In this document: positions 17,074 through 26,271 of the stretch, piece by piece
Numbering within the stretch: position 1 is the first letter of the stretch
How the letters are laid out: every line of letters begins with the position of its first letter
Assembly (NCBI RefSeq): GCF_021083645.1
Contig: NZ_JAJNRQ010000001.1
Coordinates: forward strand, 1-64,000
DNA: 64,000 nt
Direction: 5' to 3'
DNA from: Schaalia sp. lx-260
Lineage (GTDB): Bacteria > Actinomycetota > Actinomycetes > Actinomycetales > Actinomycetaceae
Translations under genes and position numbers: made by a program
Notes under the pieces: model-generated
Told to the model about the DNA's origin: nothing
Databases searched by the model: none
What the model saw: only the letters and a program-made list of their open reading frames with translations

Positions 17074-18389
17074 AAACACGTTCCGATGTGCAGCAGCATG
17101 AGGGCGGCGTAAGGCGCTTAAACAGAGCTGAGTCTGAAACACCGGCTGAGACTGAACAAAATACTCCTTCGCACAAAAATCGCATGTACGCTCAGATCTC
17201 CTCTTACAGTGAATCGCAACATGAAGTCTTACGAGCATATGCGTCAGGACAATCACGCACCCATGCGATTCTCACTGCAAGTAGGCCTGGCGCAGGAATT
17301 GCCGAGTACATCAGTACAGAACGCGAAATTCGCGCTCTCACAGAAGGGGTAGGCCCGGAACTTGCCCCATTTCTCACAGACACCGCTGTGACAGACCTAC
17401 TGGTTGTAGGCGGGAAAATTTGGATTGATCGTGGGGATGGCCTCCACGATTGCAATGCGGAGCTTGGAAGTGAATATGCTGTGCGTGCGCTTGCTGTCCG
17501 GATGGCTGCAGCATGTGGTCGTCGTTTAGATGATGCTTGCCCTGTTGTGGATGGGACCTTACCAAATGGGATGAGGCTTCATGCGGTTCTTCCACCCGTA
17601 TCTGCCGGGGGCACAACTATTTCAATACGTGCTTTTGGCGCGGTTCCTTTAAGCCTCGATGATATGGAAAAAAGCGGGAGCGTCCATCCTGAGGTGGCGG
17701 ATCTTTTACGCAAGTTAGTTCACGTTCGAGCTAATGTGGTGATTTCAGGGGCAACAGGTTCAGGTAAAAGCACATTACTGGGGGCTTTACTTTCTTTGGT
17801 TCCACATAATCAACGAATTGTCTGTATTGAAGAAGTCTCTGAACTGCGCCCTCAACATCCCCATGTGGTGTCATTACAAGAACGACGAGCAAATATTCAA
17901 GGAACCGGCGAAGTCACACTGTCAGACCTTGTGCGAGCAGCCATGCGAATGCGTCCTGATCGCATTGTTTTAGGTGAATGTCGAGGTCCAGAAGTGCGTG
18001 ATGTCTTAACTGCGCTGAATACGGGACATAGTGGCGGGTGGGTCACGCTCCATGCGAATGCTGTTGAAGATGTCCCCGCGCGCCTATCAGCTTTAGGAGC
18101 ATTAGCGCATATGAGTATGCGAGCGATATCAGCGCAGGTAAATGCTGGTTTAGATGCGGTTATTCATATGCAAAGACATACGGGGGAAAGCCCAAAAAAT
18201 TTGGCATCTGTGAGGGCGCAAAGTCCAGGTCCGCGCAGGTGGGTCAGTCAAATAGGTGTTTTTCGTGCAGGACATGAAGCAACTATGCAGTGTGTCCCTG
18301 CACTTGAAATACGCGCTCACGGGCAGATATATCACCGTGAAGGATGGGAGGAACTACGCACACGCATAAAAAATTTGACACACATGTAA
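17070..18389 (+). CDS. tadA: Tad pilus assembly ATPase TadA/CpaF
   Basis: The 439-residue ATPase powers pilin polymerisation at the inner face of the membrane. Walker A is GATGSGKST (about residues 228-236). The Asp box, Walker B (RMRPDRIVLGECRGPE) and His box (LNTGHSGGWVTLHAN) are all present, as in the VirB11/GspE group. The first 70 residues are a poorly conserved linker. It follows the CpaE-like gene with a four-base overlap and precedes the TadB-TadC gene. Confidence 0.93.
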   Translation: MKTRSDVQQHEGGVRRLNRAESETPAETEQNTPSHKNRMYAQISSYSESQHEVLRAYASGQSRTHAILTASRPGAGIAEYISTEREIRALTEGVGPELAPFLTDTAVTDLLVVGGKIWIDRGDGLHDCNAELGSEYAVRALAVRMAAACGRRLDDACPVVDGTLPNGMRLHAVLPPVSAGGTTISIRAFGAVPLSLDDMEKSGSVHPEVADLLRKLVHVRANVVISGATGSGKSTLLGALLSLVPHNQRIVCIEEVSELRPQHPHVVSLQERRANIQGTGEVTLSDLVRAAMRMRPDRIVLGECRGPEVRDVLTALNTGHSGGWVTLHANAVEDVPARLSALGALAHMSMRAISAQVNAGLDAVIHMQRHTGESPKNLASVRAQSPGPRRWVSQIGVFRAGHEATMQCVPALEIRAHGQIYHREGWEELRTRIKNLTHM

Positions 18390-18467
18390 ATACAACCCAT
18401 GACACGACATATTCAATGTCACTGGTGTATTCATTTGTGCTCACAAAGGAGCACATAAGGAGTATTT

Positions 18468-19835
18468 ATGGGAATTTTCGGTATCGTCTGTTTCCTCGCA
18501 GGAATATGTGGGAGCATCATATACCTCGGTGATCTCAGTTGGCATGGTACGCATATACGAAAATGGTTGAGGGATTCACAGCATCGACAGGAAAATTCTG
18601 CGCACTATCGTGCGCATATTCAGAATGCGCCTGTGTTGTCTGAGAAAAATAGGGGAGCAAGAAACAAGAAAAGCGCGACAGCATCCCACAATCCACATGT
18701 GCTGTATGCGCATGTTCTGAGGAAAAGAAACACTTTTAACGAAAACGATATTGCGCTTTTATGCAGTGAAGTGGCAGCACGCTTATATTCGGGGGCTTGC
18801 CTTGTGGATGCATGGAAATTATCTTGGCAACGTTTGTACCCGATGCTGAAAGAAATAACGATTGATGAGGATGGAGTCCCGTCAATCATGAATATCTGTG
18901 CCGGTATTGATGTGCACGTGCCGGCAAGAAAAAGAATTTTTCAGCACCTACTTCCTGTGCAGAGCACAGGGTTTTTCGGTCGCTTTTTACCTTCGGCGCG
19001 TGCGGGGCCTCATGACATTTCACTACGTATTCCGTTGCGTCGCCGCCAAAATATTCGCGCAGCAGCACGCACAGTTCGAGCAGCATGCCGTTACACCACA
19101 TATGTAGGAGCACCTGTCGCCCAAGTCCTTGAAATGATTGCCTCAGGAATTGATGACGCGCAGGTGGCACATGATGCCCGAGCGATAGCATGTGCAGGGG
19201 CAACGACATCTATACGGATTATGACGGCCTTACCTTGTATCGGCATGAGCCTGGCCTACATGATCGGAGCTGACCCTGTGGCATCTTTTGCTGACGGGGG
19301 TGCGGGAACAATAAGCGCATGTGCGGGCATATTTTTCTTAGCTGCCGGGTGGAAACTTTTCCATTTCCTTATGAAACGAAATGACAAATCCTTCACACAA
19401 AATATTGATATTCCTATTGTTTGTGACCTCGCAGTAGCAGGATTACAATCCGGTGCTTGCGTGCCGCGTGTGCTTGAAGCGTTGGGATACGCCTTAGAAG
19501 ATGAAGCTTTGCGATGCTGCGGAAAATCACTTCGCTTAGGCCTGCCCTGGTGGAAAGCATGGGAAGGGGCTGACACTTATGCGCAATCTTTAGGGAAATC
19601 TTTAGAGATCGCGTGGTGTGATGGGGCTTCACCGGTATCACTTGTTCAGCGCTGTGCAGAACATATCCGTTCGCGTCGCTTGGTCAATAGTCGATTAGAA
19701 GCAGAACGTATAGGCGTGCGAGTGGTAGTACCTGTGGCCGCTTTACTTTTACCTGCTTTTATTGCTCTCGGTGTTATGCCAATTGTGCTTTTCTTGATGA
19801 AATCAGGATTTGAAGATCTTTCATTTTCGTTGTGA
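18468..19835 (+). CDS. Fused TadB-TadC pilus platform protein
   Basis: This 455-residue membrane protein combines two GspF-type domains usually made by separate tadB and tadC genes; the two M. tuberculosis proteins together have almost the same length. One membrane segment lies at the very N-terminus, two in the middle (about residues 240-305) and one at the C-terminus. Helical cytoplasmic regions carry the GspF signatures, with VCDLAVAGLQSGACVPRVLEALG in the TadC-like half. A strong AAGGAG site precedes the ATG. I find no frame break, so this looks like a real fusion. Confidence 0.85.
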   Translation: MGIFGIVCFLAGICGSIIYLGDLSWHGTHIRKWLRDSQHRQENSAHYRAHIQNAPVLSEKNRGARNKKSATASHNPHVLYAHVLRKRNTFNENDIALLCSEVAARLYSGACLVDAWKLSWQRLYPMLKEITIDEDGVPSIMNICAGIDVHVPARKRIFQHLLPVQSTGFFGRFLPSARAGPHDISLRIPLRRRQNIRAAARTVRAACRYTTYVGAPVAQVLEMIASGIDDAQVAHDARAIACAGATTSIRIMTALPCIGMSLAYMIGADPVASFADGGAGTISACAGIFFLAAGWKLFHFLMKRNDKSFTQNIDIPIVCDLAVAGLQSGACVPRVLEALGYALEDEALRCCGKSLRLGLPWWKAWEGADTYAQSLGKSLEIAWCDGASPVSLVQRCAEHIRSRRLVNSRLEAERIGVRVVVPVAALLLPAFIALGVMPIVLFLMKSGFEDLSFSL

Positions 19836-20002
19836 CAGCACTCAATGATGAGAAATCGTATGAAGCGAAAAACTCTGAATCCACAGACTTTACGGATGAC
19901 ATACACGTTATCCACAGTCGCCATATGAAGGATCGCGTTGCAGTGCCGAAAGAGGACATGATGAATCCACAACTTACACAGACACCATGAAAGGAATAAA
20001 TA

Positions 20003-20209
20003 ATGAACAAGGACATGAGTCGAAACCTTAAGGCCAATCAAAAAGAAGAACTCACCGATAATGGTTCAGAATCAGGATCAACAACTGTTGAATATGCAAT
20101 CGGTGCTCTTGCGGCAGCTGGTTTCGCCATGCTGCTGATGGTGGTGTTGAAATCAGGTTTTGTGCAGCACCTTTTAGAGGGAATCATCGAAAAAGCACTC
20201 ACGCTATAA
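20003..20209 (+). CDS. DUF4244 Flp-type pilin
   Basis: The 68-residue product has a short charged leader and GSTTVEYAIGALAAAGFAML, in which Gly is the last leader residue and Glu is position 5 of the mature pilin. A prepilin peptidase would cleave after that Gly. It belongs to the DUF4244 pilin-like group found in actinobacterial Tad loci. RBS AAAGGAA precedes the ATG. It is the likely major subunit. Confidence 0.88.
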   Translation: MNKDMSRNLKANQKEELTDNGSESGSTTVEYAIGALAAAGFAMLLMVVLKSGFVQHLLEGIIEKALTL

Positions 20210-20227
20210 CTGGTATACGAGTATTTC

Positions 20228-20626
20228 GTGCGCAAAGAACATGAGGAAAGCATCATGATTGAGGATGAGCGCACACAAAGGCTCTCCGATCAAACAACGG
20301 GTAAGGATGCCCCGCCTTGCGACCACAAACAAGCAGGATCAAGCACAGTTGAGTTATCTATCGGTATAGCTGTGCTTGTCCTCATCGTTGCTATTGCCTG
20401 TGGGGTCATTCACGCTTCTATTGAACGAGCTGAAACATGCCGTTTAGCCCGTGAAAGCGCAAGAGAAGCATCCGTCGGTGCCCACATAGATGATCCAGGA
20501 ACGCATGTGACATATGAAAACCAGTGGATCACAGTTTCTGTGCAGCGTCCGGTTTCTTTTCTGATTTTCCGTGGAAAAACAGTGTCATGTGCTGTGAAAA
20601 CTATGAAAGAAGATGGATACCAATGA
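20228..20626 (+). CDS. TadE-like pseudopilin
   Basis: After a 40-residue charged leader, GSSTVELSIGIAVLVLIVAIA has the pilin cleavage pattern with Glu at position 5. A TadE-like domain with conserved RLARESAREASVGA follows. TadE proteins are minor pilins needed for assembly. The start is taken at 20228 (GTG); an internal ATG at 20255 is also possible. The stop overlaps the next gene start. Confidence 0.8.
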   Translation: MRKEHEESIMIEDERTQRLSDQTTGKDAPPCDHKQAGSSTVELSIGIAVLVLIVAIACGVIHASIERAETCRLARESAREASVGAHIDDPGTHVTYENQWITVSVQRPVSFLIFRGKTVSCAVKTMKEDGYQ

Positions 20627-21054
20627 AAAGTAATCCTAAGGAGGAGACTGAGAAAGTCAAAAGAAAAGTTACTGACAGTAGATTTTCAGAACAAGGCTCA
20701 GCAACGGTTGTCATTATTGGAGTATGCGTCGCTGTCTTTATCGTTGTGGGAATTATTCCTTTCATGTCAGCAGTGCATACGCGCAAAGTCCTTGCTGGTG
20801 CAATAGCTGATCTGGCGGCACTCGCAGCTGCGGATATTGCCAGCATGTCACCTTATACGGATGTGGGAAACCAACCATGTGATCGGGCTAAAGAAATAGT
20901 CCGTGCAAATATGGCAATTCTTCAGCGTTGCGAAACAAAAGATGCAGATGTACGCCTGCAAGTTGCTATAGATACTAATATTCCAGCATACGGATTTTTA
21001 GGGTCGATTGTTGTTACAGAGAAGGCGCATGCAGGCCCCGCCCCGCCACGATGA
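20623..21054 (+). CDS. Pseudopilin of the Tad locus (Rv3654c-like)
   Basis: The ATG at 20623 overlaps the stop of the TadE-like gene. The product of 143 residues has a charged leader then QGSATVVIIGVCVAVFIVVG, where the position-5 Glu is replaced by Val. A second conserved block, LAGAIADLAALAAADIAS, resembles the TadE/TadG-type protein at the end of the mycobacterial locus. A minor pilin or secreted component is likely, and the missing Glu may limit assembly into the fibre. Confidence 0.75.
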   Translation: MKSNPKEETEKVKRKVTDSRFSEQGSATVVIIGVCVAVFIVVGIIPFMSAVHTRKVLAGAIADLAALAAADIASMSPYTDVGNQPCDRAKEIVRANMAILQRCETKDADVRLQVAIDTNIPAYGFLGSIVVTEKAHAGPAPPR

Positions 21055-21159
21055 AACTGCCATGAGGACGCTCCATATCACAGACTCATGTTAAGTGGCA
21101 TGGGCGTGTGCAGGAGAGGGTAAACGGGAGGAAAACCCGCTGAAAACCGTGCTTCAGTG

Positions 21160-23730
21160 TCACATAGGTGGACAATGATCGACAAGAAAAGAAAGAACAG
21201 CAATAGCCCCACTCTTTGATAGAGGCTCATTCCCATTCCCACACTTTGGTGACTGCACACACCGAGGACACCCATCCTCACACGGACATGCTCGAACTGT
21301 TTCTACAGTGGTACGCAGCCATTCATGAAGGCGATCATAACCACACTGCGCATGACCAGCTCCACCCCTATAAGCATCATGAACAAAAACAGTAGGCAAA
21401 CCCGTGTCATCATGACATGTCGTTGACAAGCCCCCCAAATCCCAACGGTCACACGTTGCCAACAGAGGCAAAAGAGCAATCGACGCATGTTCAGCAGCAT
21501 GTAAAGCCCCAGGAGCATCCGCTTCATCCACGCCGATACGTTTCAAAGTGCCCGCAGACAAGGTGTACCACACGGCCTGCGTTGGCAAATAATGCGTAGG
21601 CAACGACAACTCTTTATTACGTATAAACTCCAAGCCAGGTAGCCGTAAAAGGTCAAAATCAGTGACACGTGTTGACACAATCACTCGGCCATAATGCCAC
21701 GTGAGAGCACCATCAGGACTCGTCCAAGATCTGTCGATACTTTCAATTTCCACATGCGTGTGCTGTTGAGCGCGAGTCCTCAAAGCGGTACTGACTTCTT
21801 CCACCACGGCCACACGGCCATGCTCATCACCATCACGCACACCAGCACCAGCGAACACTGGGTCCAAAGACAACACATGGAAAGTACGTCCCTGATGCAC
21901 ATAAATCGCATCAGGAAACACCTGAGTATCTGCCGAAGCATTATCAACCGTGCCAATGACCGCACCAGAACGAATATCCACCACCTGCACATCGCCACCA
22001 GCGCCACGTAAATCAGTGAGAGACGTAGGACGCTCAGGCCTGGTCGCATCCCACACCCATCCGGCACTACGGCGACGCAAAAACCCGTCACGCACTAAAG
22101 AATCCACAAGCGGCAGCACATCAGCACCAAAAAAAGAAAGATCCCTGCCCCCATCACTTGCAGGATCACACAGAGGAAACTCCGCAGCGGCCGCACATAA
22201 ATGCGGCGCCACAACCCACGGATTCGACGGATCAATAACAGAGGCTTCCACCTCAGAAAAAACTTCCTCAGGATGATGAACAATATACGAATCCAACGGG
22301 TTTTCTGAAGCAATCAGAACAGAAACCCCATCATGACCTGCACGCCCAGCCCGCCCAATCTGCTGCCACAGGGAAGCACGAGTTCCCGGCCACCCGGCAG
22401 TCACAGTCGCATCCAACCCTGAAATATCCAAACCAAGCTCTAAAGCCGAAGTCGTAGATAAGGCCCGCAACGTCCCCTCACGCAATGAAACTTCCAAAGC
22501 ACGACGCTCATTCGGCAAATATCCACCCCGATAAGCGGCCACTCGATCAACATATTCTGGGCGACGCGCTCGCAGACGATCTTTCACCTGCGCGGCCACA
22601 CTTTCCGCCCCTGAACGAGAACGCACAAATGTGAGCATACGCGCCCCTGATTCCACTAAAGCCGCAGTCACCACAGCAGCTTCCATAGAGGCGGATACTC
22701 GTCGCATAGACGTTTCAACGCTGGCTGGCACAGAAGCAGGAATATTCGGATTCTCAGCAGACTCAACCGCACGCAGGTACGCATCAATATCCACATCATC
22801 ATCTGTGACAGTATGCCCCTGCCATAAAACAATGTGATGCTGACCGGCGGGCGAACCATCCTGATCGGATACACAGCAAGGGCGGCCAGTCATCATTTGC
22901 CCAACAATATGAGGATCACGAACCGTTGCTGACAACATAATGACCTGAGGATTTACCCCCAACCGATGAGCAATTCGCAGTAACCGACGAATAACCATCG
23001 CAATGTGACTGCCGGTAATCCCCCTCCAATAATGCAGCTCGTCAATCACGATATACCGTAAGGAAGCAAAGAAACGTCTCCACCGTTCATGCTGAGGCAA
23101 CATGACGTGATGCAGAAAATCCGGATTTGTGAGCAGTAAATCCGCGTGCGCACGTGCCCACTCTTTTGCTTCACGAGGCGTATCACCGTCGGCTGTGGAA
23201 AAACGGGGAAGATCTTCAGATCTACGCGCTGGCCTGTCGGATGAAGAACGAGGGTGGGTGTGAGAACCCTCAGTGAAAGAAGTGTCATCAGCAGTAATTT
23301 CACGAATAATACGGTCAAGTGCAGCACACTGATCGGCTGCCAAAGCCTTCGTCGGGGCAATATATAAGCAGGTAGGGCGACTGTGAATATCTGAAAGACG
23401 TCCACTGTGATGCGCATACATGAGGTCGCTGAGGATAGGTGTCCACGCAACCAGAGATTTCCCTGACCCCGTGCCTGTGGCTACGACAACATCATGGCCT
23501 TCGTGGAGGGCGTCTAAAGCGTCTCTTTGATGCGACCATATGTCGCGGGCGCCGCGGCGCCGCCACGCTGCCACGACACTGCTATGTACCCACTGTGGCC
23601 ATGAAGCGTAGCGTGCCTGACGTTGCGGCACTGTGTGAAAATGTACGAAACGGTCATCTGTGGCAGATAAAGACCGTAAAACATCAAGTAAAGGGTGTGT
23701 ATGTGGTGGGATTTCTGAGCGTTTACTCAC
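21160..23730 (-). CDS. DEAD/DEAH-box helicase with C-terminal DUF1998 domain (MrfA/YprA type)
   Basis: Motifs of an SF2 helicase appear in order: Walker A TGTGSGKS, DEXH box DELHYW, SAT motif LSATVRDP and the final arginine motif QQIGRAGRAGHDG. The last 90 residues contain four clustered cysteines (CPCEDGCPRCVQSPKC) typical of DUF1998, a metal-binding domain. In Bacillus the MrfA helicase acts with the exonuclease MrfB in repair of mitomycin damage. The helicase is found near the Tad locus in mycobacteria too. The GTG start overlaps the end of the YbjN gene upstream by eight bases. Confidence 0.88.
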   Translation of the reverse strand: MSKRSEIPPHTHPLLDVLRSLSATDDRFVHFHTVPQRQARYASWPQWVHSSVVAAWRRRGARDIWSHQRDALDALHEGHDVVVATGTGSGKSLVAWTPILSDLMYAHHSGRLSDIHSRPTCLYIAPTKALAADQCAALDRIIREITADDTSFTEGSHTHPRSSSDRPARRSEDLPRFSTADGDTPREAKEWARAHADLLLTNPDFLHHVMLPQHERWRRFFASLRYIVIDELHYWRGITGSHIAMVIRRLLRIAHRLGVNPQVIMLSATVRDPHIVGQMMTGRPCCVSDQDGSPAGQHHIVLWQGHTVTDDDVDIDAYLRAVESAENPNIPASVPASVETSMRRVSASMEAAVVTAALVESGARMLTFVRSRSGAESVAAQVKDRLRARRPEYVDRVAAYRGGYLPNERRALEVSLREGTLRALSTTSALELGLDISGLDATVTAGWPGTRASLWQQIGRAGRAGHDGVSVLIASENPLDSYIVHHPEEVFSEVEASVIDPSNPWVVAPHLCAAAAEFPLCDPASDGGRDLSFFGADVLPLVDSLVRDGFLRRRSAGWVWDATRPERPTSLTDLRGAGGDVQVVDIRSGAVIGTVDNASADTQVFPDAIYVHQGRTFHVLSLDPVFAGAGVRDGDEHGRVAVVEEVSTALRTRAQQHTHVEIESIDRSWTSPDGALTWHYGRVIVSTRVTDFDLLRLPGLEFIRNKELSLPTHYLPTQAVWYTLSAGTLKRIGVDEADAPGALHAAEHASIALLPLLATCDRWDLGGLSTTCHDDTGLPTVFVHDAYRGGAGHAQCGYDRLHEWLRTTVETVRACPCEDGCPRCVQSPKCGNGNEPLSKSGAIAVLSFLVDHCPPM

Positions 23731-24226
23731 CGGTTAATGCACCATCGTCAGTTACGTCGGGTAGTGACAGGGTGTGGTCAGCAGCATGTTGCATGTACTG
23801 GATAGCGCTAATTCCTGTGGATAGTCCCGCATTCACATTCTCTTTTAACTGGATATTTGATAATCCAGCGGACGTGTTCACAGTGAAATCTGCGCAGATG
23901 TGAACAGTGTCGTCTTCGGAAGTTACCCAGTAGATTGTGGGGAAATATTTTTCCCGATTCCAACTATCTGACGCTGCGAAAACCCACGGACCTACTTCGT
24001 GCGGTCGGATTCCTGTTTCCCAGAGGGCGCGGATTGAAAAGAAACGCCCGCTGGTATCAACAGAGAAAAGGAAAGGGATACGGTCAAATACTGCCCCCGC
24101 TGCCTTGTCGGGGACGAGAATATCTACGGCATAATCCATGTCATGTAAGGCGGATATGAGTCGCGTAAAATCGACGGGCCACGGCGTGAGGTCGTCATTG
24201 GGCACACTAAAAGGAGCTGTGCTCAT
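23723..24226 (-). CDS. YbjN-domain protein
   Basis: The 167-residue cytoplasmic protein has the alternating beta-alpha pattern of the YbjN/TY3-like fold, with FFSIRALWETGI, TDLTR-like helix starts and VHICADFTVNTSAGLS. YbjN proteins are often linked to type III secretion-chaperone-like folds and to sensitivity to oxygen, but no enzyme activity is established. The ATG at 24226 has AAGGAAAA upstream and overlaps the stop of the next gene by four bases. Confidence 0.75.
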   Translation of the reverse strand: MSTAPFSVPNDDLTPWPVDFTRLISALHDMDYAVDILVPDKAAGAVFDRIPFLFSVDTSGRFFSIRALWETGIRPHEVGPWVFAASDSWNREKYFPTIYWVTSEDDTVHICADFTVNTSAGLSNIQLKENVNAGLSTGISAIQYMQHAADHTLSLPDVTDDGALTGE

Positions 24227-24672
24227 TGGTTTTCCTTTTCTGTCCACGTCACAAAATTGGGGCAGGTTTCTTCAAGGTCAGCAAAAAAGCACATAATCAT
24301 GGACATTGCTGACTCGAAAAAAGAATCAAGCTGTCCGGGAGTTAGCCCCGCGGAAGTGACGGCATTGACTTCTGCGATCAGGCCGAAAGTTTCTCCGTCT
24401 TCAAAGGGAGCTAAGTAGGCCTTAGGGCCTGTGCGTGTGGCATTGCAGTGAGCTACTTGCTCTGCAAGGGCTGTGAAATCTGGGCCTGTGGAGGCGATTC
24501 CGCGCCATTGGCCGCGCAGTTGTAAAATCTGCGGATTTGATGTGTTGATATGAAAAACAGCGTTGTGTGTAGGGACAAGGAGTTCAGTGTCAGAGGTAGA
24601 GCCAAAATGTAATTCTCGCCCGGAGAGCATTTTTTCGATGCGCTCCGTATTTACGGGCGTCGGTGCTGACAC
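24223..24672 (-). CDS. Second YbjN-domain protein
   Basis: This 149-residue protein shows the same fold pattern as its neighbour: VFHINTSNPQILQLRGQW followed by a helix, then a sheet and GLIAEVNAVTSAGLTPGQLDSFF. The two are translationally coupled and may form a pair. The gene begins the minus-strand group that ends with the helicase. Their role is not known. Confidence 0.75.
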   Translation of the reverse strand: MSAPTPVNTERIEKMLSGRELHFGSTSDTELLVPTHNAVFHINTSNPQILQLRGQWRGIASTGPDFTALAEQVAHCNATRTGPKAYLAPFEDGETFGLIAEVNAVTSAGLTPGQLDSFFESAMSMIMCFFADLEETCPNFVTWTEKENQ

Positions 24673-25014
24673 GGATCCTCCTACAAGTCAATGGACATAT
24701 CAACTGTAGTGGAGGTCATCAAAAGTGGCGCGGGCAGGCAAATTTGTGCAGTGCGTGTTCCATTCTGCGTTGCGCAGAGCAGTGATGATATGCACAGAAA
24801 CAGGTCTGCCTGTGACTTGTTCTGAGAGTGTGAGATGAAGCCGTTAAAGTGGGATCATCGTAAGAACTCAATACAGCAGCACTCACGTTTAACTCAGTGT
24901 TCACGTTTAACTCAGGGTGTGTGCTGTTGTGCGAGTATGAATTATGGCGCACGATAACGAACGAATAGACGAATAGGCCGGGTGGGGTCCGTGAATCTCA
25001 GGAAGGGGGAGGCA
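24673..25014. other. Divergent intergenic region with an 18-bp-period tandem repeat
   Basis: Between the YbjN gene and the PAP2 gene lies a region with two copies of TCACGTTTAACTCAG (24883-24897 and 24901-24915) at an 18-base spacing. They could be sites for a regulator of either gene. No supported gene is present. Confidence 0.45.
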
Positions 25015-25983
25015 GTGAAATCTTCGCCGATTTCAATGGAATCAACGCAAACAATGCCTCCCGCCTCCGCAGCGCGTCAAGGTAAATCTGTCGCATCTGT
25101 TGTGAAGCCTCGTTCCTATCGGCCAAAAGCTCGTTCGTACACGTATCGTTTACGTTTGCGTATTCTCGCTGCCGTGGTTTATGTGCTTGCGGCGGTCATT
25201 CTTACTTTTCTTTCTGTTGCAACCGTGTGGGGGCAAAGCCTTGATACGGTGATGATGGAATCAGTGATGCGATGGTCAGCGCATTTAGGTGGCGCGCATC
25301 GTGTGGTCACGCATATGGTGACTCATCCCGTTATTGTGTGTGTCGCTATTTTTGTTTCAGTGGTGGCTCTTTTACGTCGTCGTGTGACTTTAGCGGGACG
25401 CGCGTTGGTTATGGTGGCGGGTGCGAATATCAGCACGCAGATCTTGAAAATGCTGGTTGAGCGCCCACATTTAGGTGTGACAACGGAGACCGTGAATTCG
25501 CTGCCATCAGGTCATGTGACGGTGGCTGTGTCATTGTGTATCGCTTTAATTATGGTTGCCCCTGAGTGGTTGCGAGGCCCTTCTGCGTGGCTTGGTTGGG
25601 TGTGGACCTGTGCGATGGGTGTTTCTGTAATGCTTTCTGCGTGGCATCGTTTAGCAGATGTTTTAGTTGCGGTTTTGCTGACAGGGGCTTGGGCTTTGCT
25701 GCTTACCCCGTTGGAGAGCCGAAAACGTCATGGTGTTCTTATGCAGAAAGTCATGTGGCTGCTTGTGTGCGTGTGCCTTGTTTTGGCGTTGTTCTCGCTA
25801 GTGTTTGCCGTGTGGAATGTGGATATTGTGGGGGCTGCTCAACCTGGATCGGGTTTTGGTTTTGCTGATTTCCTTTCTGTTCAGCCTATGCGTGCGAATT
25901 TGTTGGCTTTGTCGGCGCTGCTGTGGATGGTTGCCGTGGTGGGCAGTGTGATTTATTCAGTTGATCGTCTTGCGGGTGAGTGA
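25015..25983 (+). CDS. PAP2-family membrane phosphatase
   Basis: The product removes phosphate from a lipid carrier or phosphatidic acid on the outer face of the membrane. The three active-site blocks are seen: KMLVERPHLG, PSGH (in NSLPSGHVTVA) and SAWHRLADVLV, giving the Lys/Arg, Ser-Gly-His and Arg-His residues. There are about six membrane segments. The GTG at 25015 is chosen because a strong GGAAGGGGGAGG lies just before it; GTG at 24982 is an alternative. Undecaprenyl-diphosphate recycling is plausible. Confidence 0.85.
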   Translation: MKSSPISMESTQTMPPASAARQGKSVASVVKPRSYRPKARSYTYRLRLRILAAVVYVLAAVILTFLSVATVWGQSLDTVMMESVMRWSAHLGGAHRVVTHMVTHPVIVCVAIFVSVVALLRRRVTLAGRALVMVAGANISTQILKMLVERPHLGVTTETVNSLPSGHVTVAVSLCIALIMVAPEWLRGPSAWLGWVWTCAMGVSVMLSAWHRLADVLVAVLLTGAWALLLTPLESRKRHGVLMQKVMWLLVCVCLVLALFSLVFAVWNVDIVGAAQPGSGFGFADFLSVQPMRANLLALSALLWMVAVVGSVIYSVDRLAGE

Positions 25984-26126
25984 GCGCGACTTGTCTTTGT
26001 GTGTTGCTGAATAATCGGCAAGCTGCTGGGAAGTGTTGTCAGTGTTTTCTTGTAGATATATGAGGTTCATGCGGTCTTTTCCTGTGCGATGAGGCTGAGT
26101 GTGGCGTGTCGTAAAGACAAATAAAA

Positions 26127-26174
26127 ACACTATATATAGTGTTATCTGGTCGCCTCAGACACTACATGTAGTTG
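26127..26174 (+). promoter_or_regulatory. Two NrdR boxes upstream of nrdD
   Basis: The palindromes ACACTATATATAGTGT (26127-26142) and ACACTACATGTAGTTG (26159-26174) match the NrdR box consensus and lie 32 bases apart centre to centre, three helix turns, as is usual for this repressor. The NrdR gene itself is not in the window. The nrdD start lies about 98 bases downstream. Confidence 0.85.
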
Positions 26175-26271
26175 TTTAGGCATATGAACCGCACCTACGC
26201 TGCCCTGTTCCTCACGAAAACATCGACGCAAAGATGCGAACACGCACAACAAACACAAGGTGAAGAAAAAC

